7,668 nucleotides of DNA. It comes from a bacterium. Its GTDB lineage: Bacteria > Zixibacteria > MSB-5A5 > GN15 > FEB-12. The DNA is taken from assembly GCA_030668045.1 (NCBI GenBank), contig DAOUUR010000099.1, forward strand, positions 1-7,668. Reading direction: 5' to 3'. The position numbers and the translations under genes are program-made. The notes beneath the pieces are model-generated. The model saw only the letters and a list, made by a program, of their open reading frames with translations. It was not told the DNA's origin and searched no databases. This document shows positions 1-5,337 of the stretch, in pieces (positions within the stretch are counted from its first letter, which is position 1; each line of letters begins with the position of its first letter).

Positions 1-106
1 AATCCCTACCCGATCCAACACCGCCTGATTGACGTGAGGCATGTTAGCACTTGCCTTTGAGGGCCGTCCTATCTATCTTTGACGGTAGAAGGGAGAGCTA
101 ATCCAA
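1..106. other. Left-edge region without an assignable gene
   Basis: No complete gene is visible before the first exported-protein gene. Two short frames run off the window edge. A plus-strand frame is open from base 1 to a TGA at 58-60 (19 codons) and could be the tail of an upstream gene. A minus-strand frame starts at an ATG at 42 (MPHVNQAVLDRVGI) and could be the start of a divergent gene, with an AAGG about 11 bases upstream. They are mutually exclusive as main readings, and neither is long enough to identify. Any promoter for the first gene should lie here, but I see no convincing sigma-70 pair. Confidence 0.3.
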
Positions 107-124
107 TTGATTGGCGGGGTGCCC

Positions 125-131
125 GGTGGAG
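125..131 (+). promoter_or_regulatory. Shine-Dalgarno site of the first exported-protein gene
   Basis: GGTGGAG lies five bases before the ATG at 137. It fixes the start there rather than at the in-frame ATG at 107, which would put ten extra residues in front of a signal peptide that already looks complete. The second paralogue has a comparable GTGGAGG site. Confidence 0.7.
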
Positions 132-136
132 ATATT

Positions 137-856
137 ATGCAGAAGTATTTGACCTCATTCTTATTTGTTGTCGTGGCGTTTGCTTTAGTGGTGGCGCAAA
201 CGCAGGCCGAGTCCAATAGACTTGAGACCAGAGAGGATGCATACAACAAAGCCATTGAAATCACAGGTTTCAACAGCAAGCAGTTCCCACTCAATAATAT
301 GGCTGCCGAGCAACTGGAACTTTCGGTGCTGCAACAAGGGAATATTCCATATCTTGCAGACAGTGTGATCGACAAGGAAGTCTGGCAGATCAGATTTGAC
401 AATGTGAAGCTGGACCTACCGGGCTGGGCAGGTTCGTGGATAGAAAACCAGATAGAAAAAGACTACAGTGTTTTCCTTGACGCAGGTACAGGAAGACTCA
501 TCCAGATAACTGGACGATCAGATACAGCCGTCGCGTTCTTCTATGATAGTATTTACCGAGAGCGTGGTGATCGCTTGCTCAGCAATTCAGGTGAGCGGTA
601 TACAGGTTTCCCGGATTCGCTTCCACCAGTTACTTTTGAGAAGGCACTGGAGGCAGCGGTGTTCTCAAGCCCTTTGATGGCTGAAGAAATCCATGCGGTG
701 TGTGCATACTGGGCTCATTTAGAGAAGGAGCCGAAGCTTGTGTGGATGATAACAGCTAACGGCGTTCCGTATAGCGAAATCCTTCGTACTACTCAGGTCC
801 GTACGATAATAGATGCTGAGACGGGGAAACTACTTTCTGGGGGCACAAGCCCATGA
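137..856 (+). CDS. Exported protein with two PepSY-like units, paralogue 1
   Basis: A 239-residue protein of unknown function, predicted to be exported by Sec. Residues 1-24 form a signal peptide: positively charged MQK, a hydrophobic core to about residue 20, and a probable signal peptidase I site after TQA24. No lipobox Cys is present, so it should be a soluble periplasmic or secreted protein. Two similar units follow. The first runs from W83-Q-I-R to the strand SVFLDAGTGRLIQITG (111-126); the second runs from W203-M-I-T to RTIIDAETGKLLSG (222-235). The pattern W-x-I then V/I-D-A-x-T-G-x-L/I resembles PepSY and YpeB-type domains, which often inhibit or bind peptidases; this family link is my inference from the pattern. 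A central motif (GFPDSLPPVTFEKAL, 157-171) is shared with the next gene. No catalytic residues are recognisable. The start at 137 is chosen from the ribosome site and the signal peptide. Real gene: nearly certain. Function: open. Confidence 0.85.
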   Translation: MQKYLTSFLFVVVAFALVVAQTQAESNRLETREDAYNKAIEITGFNSKQFPLNNMAAEQLELSVLQQGNIPYLADSVIDKEVWQIRFDNVKLDLPGWAGSWIENQIEKDYSVFLDAGTGRLIQITGRSDTAVAFFYDSIYRERGDRLLSNSGERYTGFPDSLPPVTFEKALEAAVFSSPLMAEEIHAVCAYWAHLEKEPKLVWMITANGVPYSEILRTTQVRTIIDAETGKLLSGGTSP

Positions 857-939
857 GTGCAGCGGCACTTAAGTGGTTTACCGCCTACGTGGTCGATTTC
901 TTAAGGATTTGGAGTATCTTCAGGCTCGTCGGCATCTAA
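853..939 (+). CDS. Possible 28-residue small ORF overlapping the upstream stop (ATGA)
   Basis: An ATG at 853 overlaps the TGA of the preceding gene in an ATGA arrangement typical of translational coupling. A G-rich stretch at 839-843 lies nine bases upstream and could act as a ribosome site. The 28-residue product is hydrophobic and aromatic with three basic residues (MSAAALKWFTAYVVDF, then LRIWSIFRLVGI), like a tiny membrane-associated peptide. Nothing similar follows the second paralogue. A frame this short can arise by chance, and I do not recognise the sequence. Treat it as a candidate only. Confidence 0.2.
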   Translation: MSAAALKWFTAYVVDFLRIWSIFRLVGI

Positions 940-951
940 TTGGAGTCCGGT

Positions 952-974
952 AGCCCACCTGACAAGTGGGTTTT
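952..974 (+). terminator. Weak hairpin with short T-run after paralogue 1
   Basis: The arms CCCAC (954-958) and GTGGG (966-970) enclose a seven-base loop. The stem can be extended by a G-T and an A-T pair to 952/972, and TTTT sits at 971-974. The short stem and short T-run make it a poor intrinsic terminator. It may only attenuate transcription between the two paralogous genes, or have no role. Confidence 0.25.
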
Positions 975-1061
975 ACAGAAGAACAAGCCAGTTGGGTGGG
1001 GTACTCGGGTTACCTAGACGACCTTGAAGAAGAACGAAAGGCTCTTGGTGGTGATGAGTAA
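966..1061 (+). pseudogene. Possible short ORF or 3' remnant of a lost gene
   Basis: From a GTG at 966 (or from the TGA at 960-962 onward) a frame stays open to a TAA at 1059-1061. It encodes about 31 residues ending in YLDDLEEERKALGGDE. The charged, helix-prone and protein-like tail is unusual for random noncoding DNA, so it may be the end of a decayed gene or a small protein. No good ribosome site precedes the GTG: the nearest GGAG, at 942-945, is 20 bases away. I do not recognise the sequence. Low confidence either way. Confidence 0.18.
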
Positions 1062-1078
1062 CAAGTGGCCATAACTCA

Positions 1079-1100
1079 CGGCAGATGTGGACATCTGCCG
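1079..1100. repeat. Perfect inverted repeat, GGCAGA/TCTGCC hairpin upstream of paralogue 2
   Basis: CGGCAGATGT (1079-1088) is followed by GG and the exact reverse complement ACATCTGCCG (1091-1100). As RNA this gives a nine-pair stem with a four-base loop. It lies 44 bases before the ATG of the next gene and has no T-run, so it is not an intrinsic terminator. Its outer arms, GGCAGA and TCTGCCG, recur in the hairpin at 2035-2054 on the other side of that gene, and both are followed by a short G/C-rich CAC-containing tail. It could be an interspersed repeat, a protein-binding palindrome or a leader RNA element. Confidence 0.7.
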
Positions 1101-1112
1101 GGCACAACGCAA

Positions 1113-1127
1113 GCCCAAATGGTGGGC
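1113..1127 (+). other. Small hairpin just before the ribosome site of paralogue 2
   Basis: GCCCA (1113-1117) and TGGGC (1123-1127) can form a five-pair stem with a five-base loop. It ends nine bases before the GGAGG site. It does not cover the ribosome site, so any effect on translation would be indirect. The stem is short and could be chance. Confidence 0.25.
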
Positions 1128-1135
1128 GGGGTAGT

Positions 1136-1140
1136 GGAGG
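1136..1140 (+). promoter_or_regulatory. Shine-Dalgarno site of the second exported-protein gene
   Basis: GGAGG lies four bases before the ATG at 1145. It selects this start over the in-frame ATG at 1085, which lies inside the palindrome and would add 20 polar residues before the signal peptide. Confidence 0.7.
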
Positions 1141-1144
1141 TCCT

Positions 1145-1942
1145 ATGCACAAGTATTTAACATCATTATTACTCATACTGCTGCTGTTTGCATTGACGTC
1201 TGCTACGGTTGTGGTGCAATCACAGGCCGAGGACGACAGGCCTGAGACAGGCCAACCAGAGCCTGTCGTTTCGGCCGACGAGGCATTCAACAAAGCGATG
1301 CAATATGTTGGCTTTGCTAAAGATAGTTCTATGCAGAGGCAGGCCGAGTCTGATTATATGGTCAGTACGGTTATTCTGTCCGATACGGGAACCGATTTTT
1401 CCAAGTCTCACATTGATGGCAAAGTAGCATGGCAGATTACGCTACCATCTATGGATATTGATGTGGGAGTGTCTGAAAGTGTACGATCGGAATACGGCCC
1501 AAAGAAGTACGCGATCAGTATTGACTCTGCTACCGGCGATCTGCTAGAAATCACCGGTGTAACTCTGCAGACGGACCGAGAGCCACCCAAGCGACCCCCA
1601 TGGAATGAAGCTGCGCGCCAAATGGTGTTTAGCTCGGAACACTTCGAGGGCTTCCCTCCTGTGCTTCCAGCCATTACTTTTGCTGACGCGTTGACGAAGA
1701 TGAGGGGGTTGCCGTCCATTGCGTACAGCATTTCTGCGATATATGTAATGTACTCTCAGCAAGATGCGGAGCCAAGGCCGGCTTGGGTTATCTACGTTGA
1801 CGGCCTGCCCAACCTTAAGGCGGATCCGTGCGGCAATACTGAAAGATTCCCACTGACGAATTGGAGGTCGGTAATAGATGCACAGACCGGCGAGGTTCTC
1901 TCATCCTGTGCCTACGCTCTGGATCCAGAGTTGTTGGAGTAG
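1145..1942 (+). CDS. Exported protein with two PepSY-like units, paralogue 2
   Basis: A 265-residue protein of unknown function, paralogous to the preceding gene. The N-termini match closely (MHKYLTSLLL here, MQKYLTSFLF there). The signal peptide ends in a probable peptidase I site after QSQA28. Both mature proteins begin acidic, with a D/E-A-[FY]-N-K-A motif (here residues 45-51). Unit one spans W96-Q-I-T to YAISIDSATGDLLEITG (122-138). Unit two spans W214-V-I-Y to RSVIDAQTGEVLSS (241-254). The linker motif GFPPVLPAITFADAL (169-183) matches the first paralogue. Differences are a longer Pro-rich N-terminal linker (33-41) and an insert before the last strand that carries Cys229. With Cys255 this could form a disulfide outside the cytoplasm. 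The PepSY-like assignment is by pattern only. No enzyme motif is seen. The gene is certain in my view; its role is not. Confidence 0.85.
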   Translation: MHKYLTSLLLILLLFALTSATVVVQSQAEDDRPETGQPEPVVSADEAFNKAMQYVGFAKDSSMQRQAESDYMVSTVILSDTGTDFSKSHIDGKVAWQITLPSMDIDVGVSESVRSEYGPKKYAISIDSATGDLLEITGVTLQTDREPPKRPPWNEAARQMVFSSEHFEGFPPVLPAITFADALTKMRGLPSIAYSISAIYVMYSQQDAEPRPAWVIYVDGLPNLKADPCGNTERFPLTNWRSVIDAQTGEVLSSCAYALDPELLE

Positions 1943-1945
1943 CAA

Positions 1946-1962
1946 CCTGTCGCTGCGACGGG
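1946..1962. other. Hairpin directly after paralogue 2
   Basis: CCTGTCG (1946-1952) and CGACGGG (1956-1962) form a seven-pair stem with one G-T wobble and a three-base loop, starting three bases after the stop codon. No T-run follows. It may protect the mRNA 3' end or be part of the larger inverted-repeat cluster here. Confidence 0.35.
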
Positions 1963-1976
1963 AACTCCGTGGCTGG

Positions 1977-1990
1977 CCCGCCGCGGCGGG
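1977..1990. repeat. 14-base G/C palindrome CCCGCCG|CGGCGGG
   Basis: A perfect 14-base palindrome made only of G and C, in the convergent intergenic region. In RNA it gives a strong five-pair stem around CGCG. No T-run follows. With its neighbours it makes 1946-2110 highly structured on both strands. Confidence 0.6.
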
Positions 1991-2034
1991 TCCTCGTCTG
2001 CCGCTGTGCGAAATAAGAGATCGGACTATAAAGG

Positions 2035-2054
2035 GGCAGACCGGGAGGTCTGCC
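2035..2054. repeat. GGCAGACC/GGTCTGCC inverted repeat (8-pair stem, GGGA loop)
   Basis: GGCAGACC (2035-2042) and GGTCTGCC (2047-2054) are exact reverse complements around GGGA. The outer arms are the same as in the hairpin at 1079-1100. A further half-site GTCTGCCGC at 1996-2004 repeats 2048-2056 exactly and could pair with 2035-2041 instead. Neither strand shows a T-run after it. This pattern suggests a dispersed intergenic repeat family rather than a simple terminator. Confidence 0.65.
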
Positions 2055-2087
2055 GCCCACCATACCTTCGACGGCAAGCTTTGTAGC

Positions 2088-2110
2088 GCAGAACCCTTTA
2101 GTGGTTCTGC
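2088..2110. terminator. Candidate bidirectional terminator between convergent genes
   Basis: GCAGAACC (2088-2095) and GGTTCTGC (2103-2110) form a perfect eight-pair stem with a seven-base loop, nine bases beyond the glmS stop. Read on the plus strand it is followed by TGTTT; on the minus strand by GCTACAAAG. The T-run is therefore weak one way and absent the other, so intrinsic termination would be inefficient. The position between two converging transcription units is still where a shared terminator is expected. Confidence 0.4.
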
Positions 2111-2119
2111 TGTTTGACC

Positions 2120-3946
2120 CTACTCCACCGTCACCGATTTGGCCAGGTTGCGGGGTTGGTCAACGTGGCAGCCGCGCAACACGGCGATATGATACGCCAG
2201 CAACTGTAACGGAATGATCGACAACAACGGGGTCAGCAGTCGGTTAGTCTCCGGAATATAAATGACATGGTTGACATGCTTGGCGATTTCGGTGTCGCCT
2301 TCGGTGGCAACCGCAATCACCTGTCCGTTACGGGCGCGCACTTCGGCGATGTTCGACATCACCTTATCATAGACCGAGTCCTTCAGCGCAATGACCACGA
2401 CCGGCATGTTCTCATCAATCAACGCGATGGGACCATGTTTCATCTCAGCAGCGGGGTAGCCTTCGGCATGAATGTATGAGATTTCTTTTAATTTGAGAGC
2501 GCCTTCAAGCGCCACCGGGAAATTGATCCCGCGTCCCAAATAGAGGAAGTTGTTGGCTTTGTAGTACTCAGCAGCGATCTTCTTGACGGCGTCTTCCACC
2601 TTCAGCGCCTGCTCCACCTGAGCGGGAATCTTCTCGATACTCTGGATCATTTCCTGTCCCTGCTGAACCGAAAGCCGTCGCATACGACCAAGAGTGGTGG
2701 CTATCAAGGCCAAAACCATGACTTGCGACGTGAAAGCTTTGGTCGAAGCCACCCCTATTTCGGGACCGGCATGGATAAAGACGCCGCCGTCAGTATCGCG
2801 AGCAATTGTCGAACCAACAACATTGACAATACCGAGAACCGTCGTTCCGTGCTTGCGAGCCTCGCGCATCGCCGCCATCGTATCGGAAGTTTCACCCGAC
2901 TGGCTGATAGCAAACAGGACGGTGCGATCCTCAAATATCGGTGTGCGATAACGCAACTCCGACGCGTACTCTACCTCAACCGGAAGACGGGCCAATTCCT
3001 CAACCATATATTCTCCGATCATCCCAGCATGCCACGAAGTTCCGCAGGCGGTGATAATGATTCTCTTGATATTGCGGAGTTCATCATATTGCAGATTGAG
3101 ACCGTCGAGGCGCGGGATACCCTCTTCGTAATTGAGGCGACCGCGGGCTGCGTTCCGGAGCGTTGTTGGTTGCTCGTGAATCTCTTTGAGCATAAAATGA
3201 TCGTAGCCACCTTTTTCGATTTCGTCGAGAGTCCAGCTGACTTCTTCAACACTTGGGCTAATCTGGACATTCTGAATCGTCGTGATGTTGTAGTCATCGG
3301 CGGTAACTGTCGCAATTTCGCCATCTTCGAGATAGACAACGCGATTGGTATGCTCCAGCATAGCGGAGACATCGGAGGCCACAAATTTTTCGTCATCACC
3401 ATGGCCAATCACCAGCGGTGAGCCCATGCGGGCGGCAATAATTGTGCCGGGATGGAGCGATGAAACCACTGCGACACCGTAAGTCCCTTCAACCTGCGCC
3501 AGAGCCAGACGGACCGATTCGGTGAGGTTGCCTTTGTAGTGGAAACGAATCAAGTGAACCAGTATTTCGGTATCGGTTTCTGTTTTAATTGTGAAACCGC
3601 GTTGAACGAGGAACTCTCGCAGGGCGCGGAAATTTTCGATGATGCCGTTGTGCACCAGCGCGATTTCCTCGGTGGCATCGGCGTGCGGGTGGGCGTTGAG
3701 TTGAGTCGGTTCGCCATGAGTGGCCCAGCGAGTATGAGCGATACCGTGTTCGCAACTTTGGTTGAAATCACCAATCATGTTTTCCAGCATGGCAATTTTG
3801 CCAGCCGACTTGACCACCATGAGGCTGTTCTCGGTCAGCAAAGCAATTCCCGCCGAGTCATAGCCACGATACTCCAAACGCTTGAGGCCGTTCATCAGGA
3901 TCGGTAGAGCCTGTTTCCGGCCGACGTATCCTACGATTCCACACAT
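2120..3946 (-). CDS. glmS: Glutamine--fructose-6-phosphate aminotransferase (isomerizing)
   Basis: Makes glucosamine-6-phosphate from fructose-6-phosphate and glutamine in the cytoplasm, the committed step to UDP-GlcNAc for cell-wall and lipid A synthesis. The 608 residues match the usual family length of about 609. The N-terminal class II glutaminase domain (about 2-220) begins MCGIVGY, with Cys2 as nucleophile once Met is removed, then RWATHGEP (73-80) and HNGIIENF (99-106). Two SIS sugar-isomerase domains follow: CGTSWHAG (301-308), SQSGETSDT (348-356) and EIGVASTKAFTSQ (396-408) in the first; EGALKLKEIS (481-490) and EMKHGPIAL (501-509) in the second. The C-terminal tail keeps the active-site loop Lys in LAKSVTVE (K603). 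All catalytic elements are present, so it should be active. It starts 13 bases after the glmM-type gene, with no clear Shine-Dalgarno sequence in that gap, so coupled re-initiation is likely. The identification is firm. Confidence 0.98.
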   Translation of the reverse strand: MCGIVGYVGRKQALPILMNGLKRLEYRGYDSAGIALLTENSLMVVKSAGKIAMLENMIGDFNQSCEHGIAHTRWATHGEPTQLNAHPHADATEEIALVHNGIIENFRALREFLVQRGFTIKTETDTEILVHLIRFHYKGNLTESVRLALAQVEGTYGVAVVSSLHPGTIIAARMGSPLVIGHGDDEKFVASDVSAMLEHTNRVVYLEDGEIATVTADDYNITTIQNVQISPSVEEVSWTLDEIEKGGYDHFMLKEIHEQPTTLRNAARGRLNYEEGIPRLDGLNLQYDELRNIKRIIITACGTSWHAGMIGEYMVEELARLPVEVEYASELRYRTPIFEDRTVLFAISQSGETSDTMAAMREARKHGTTVLGIVNVVGSTIARDTDGGVFIHAGPEIGVASTKAFTSQVMVLALIATTLGRMRRLSVQQGQEMIQSIEKIPAQVEQALKVEDAVKKIAAEYYKANNFLYLGRGINFPVALEGALKLKEISYIHAEGYPAAEMKHGPIALIDENMPVVVIALKDSVYDKVMSNIAEVRARNGQVIAVATEGDTEIAKHVNHVIYIPETNRLLTPLLSIIPLQLLAYHIAVLRGCHVDQPRNLAKSVTVE

Positions 3947-3959
3947 ATGATTTATGGGG

Positions 3960-5318
3960 CTACCTGAAGTAGCGCATCACCTTTCTTGAAAGTTTCCCTG
4001 TCAACATCCGGTCATTGGTTTCAACAATGAGACGGAATATTGGTTCCGTGTTGGATGAACGAATTTGCACCCAACCGTTTTCAAAGTCGAACCGAAGACC
4101 ATCCCGTCGATCAATCTTCGTACGACCAAGTATTTCCCGAACATCTTTCTCGAATCGTTTCATCCGCTTGGCAAAGTCGCCGGGCAGTAAAGCTTTGGAC
4201 TTTATAGTATAATATCGCGGTAAGGTTTCCACCAGCGTAGCCAGCGACTTTTTCTGCTCGGTAAGGGCCGAGAGAATCAGCGATGCGGCGATCAAGGCAT
4301 CGCGACCAGCGTGAAATGATGGGTAAATAACGCCGCCATTACCTTCGCCGCCAATGACAGCCTTTTTCTTGTGCATCATCTCCACGACATTTGCTTCCCC
4401 GACTTTGGAGAGGTGGACTGTCGATCCCATCGAAGCGGCGACATCGGCAGTTGTCTTTGAGGTGGAGAGATTGATAACGGTCGGTCCGCGTAACGATCTC
4501 AGAACATGACCGACAGCGATAGCGAGGGTTAGTTCCTCGCCAATGGCTGAACCGTTTTCGTCAACCAGAGCGAGCCGATCAGCATCGGGATCGCAGGCCA
4601 TACCGAGGTCGGCCCTGTGTTTCTTGACAGCACGACCAAGCTGTGCCAGGTTGGCCACCGTTGGTTCCGGTTCGTGAACAAAATTGCCGTCACCCTTGCA
4701 GTTGATTTCGACAACTGTAGCGCCGAGTTTACGGAGAAGGTCGGGCATGGCTACTGATCCGGCGCCGTTGATAGCATCAATAACGATCTTTGGTTGGTTT
4801 CTCTTGATAGCTTTGCGGTTGACGGCTTTCGCCGCCAGTGTGCGTTTGATATGTTCATCAATCCAGCGATCTTGTCGGGTGATTGATCCGAGACGGGCAG
4901 CGGGCTTCAGTGCAAACTTGCCCGATTCAAATATGTTGTCGAGTCGTCGATACTGTGCGGCTGTGATAAACTCGCCACGGTCGTTGAAGAACTTGATAGC
5001 GTTCCATTCCGACGGGTTATGTGACGCAGTGATACAGATACCGCCAGCGGCCTTGAGTGCCTTGACGGCGATTTCAACTGTAGGCGTGGGGACAATGCCG
5101 ATTTCGATGACATCAATTCCAACCGAGACCAGTCCTGAGATCACGGCGCGCGAAAAGATATCTCCCGAGGGTCGGCTGTCACGTCCAACAACAACCTTGC
5201 CTCGCTTCAAGAAGGTACCAAACGCTGCACCATAGGAAGTGACCAGAATCGGATCGAGTCCGTTGCCGACCACGCCCCTGATGCCCGAGGTTGACTTTAT
5301 GAGTTTCGGTTTCGCCAT
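3960..5318 (-). CDS. glmM: Phosphoglucosamine mutase, archaeal-type (alpha-D-phosphohexomutase family)
   Basis: Probably interconverts glucosamine-6-phosphate and glucosamine-1-phosphate, the step after GlmS. The 452-residue protein has the four phosphohexomutase signatures: TSGIRG near the N-terminus (10-15); the catalytic phosphoserine loop TASHNP (97-102, Ser99); the metal loop DPDADR (243-248); the sugar loop GEGNGGV (324-330); and the phosphate-binding RSSNTEP (420-426). The GEGNGGV and SNTEP forms point to the archaeal-type GlmM subgroup rather than the classic E. coli type (GEXSGH, SGTEP). Phosphomannomutase or phosphoglucomutase activity cannot be excluded from sequence. Adjacency to glmS supports the glucosamine role. 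The ATG at 5318 is preferred because MAKPKLIKSTSGIRG is the normal family N-terminus; an upstream ATG at 5378 would overlap the preceding gene by 41 bases. An AAGGAA sits about 15 bases upstream, a long spacing, overlapping the previous stop. Confidence 0.88.
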   Translation of the reverse strand: MAKPKLIKSTSGIRGVVGNGLDPILVTSYGAAFGTFLKRGKVVVGRDSRPSGDIFSRAVISGLVSVGIDVIEIGIVPTPTVEIAVKALKAAGGICITASHNPSEWNAIKFFNDRGEFITAAQYRRLDNIFESGKFALKPAARLGSITRQDRWIDEHIKRTLAAKAVNRKAIKRNQPKIVIDAINGAGSVAMPDLLRKLGATVVEINCKGDGNFVHEPEPTVANLAQLGRAVKKHRADLGMACDPDADRLALVDENGSAIGEELTLAIAVGHVLRSLRGPTVINLSTSKTTADVAASMGSTVHLSKVGEANVVEMMHKKKAVIGGEGNGGVIYPSFHAGRDALIAASLILSALTEQKKSLATLVETLPRYYTIKSKALLPGDFAKRMKRFEKDVREILGRTKIDRRDGLRFDFENGWVQIRSSNTEPIFRLIVETNDRMLTGKLSRKVMRYFR

Positions 5319-5337
5319 ATTGTTCAGGCAGCTTTCC

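Noticed and set aside
1..60. Tail of an upstream gene (stop at 58-60) or start of a divergent gene (ATG at 42, minus strand)
   Set aside because: Only 14-19 codons are visible in either case and they overlap each other, so neither can be supported as a called gene.
51..81. Bacteroidetes-style promoter: TTG at 51-53, 20 bases, TATCTTTG at 74-81
   Set aside because: The match to TTG-N(19-21)-TAnnTTTG is striking, but the host is not shown to be a Bacteroidete, no similar site precedes paralogue 2, and single matches to so short a motif are expected by chance.
1977..2060. CRISPR-like repeat array
   Set aside because: The repeated elements are palindromes with unequal spacing and differing centres; there are no regular repeat-spacer units and no cas genes.
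2723..3421. Long plus-strand open frame (232 codons) opposite glmS
   Set aside because: It lies wholly antisense to intact glmS with all catalytic motifs, shows no recognisable domain, and reads as a shadow of the conserved gene's codon pattern.
3947..3959. glmS ribozyme/riboswitch
   Set aside because: The gap before glmS is only 13 bases. The glmS ribozyme needs well over 100 bases of leader, which here is glmM-type coding sequence, and the class is mostly found in Gram-positive bacteria.
4684..5235. Plus-strand open frame of 183 codons opposite the glmM-type gene
   Set aside because: Antisense to a complete phosphohexomutase; Ser/Thr/Pro-rich composition is what antisense of this gene would give.
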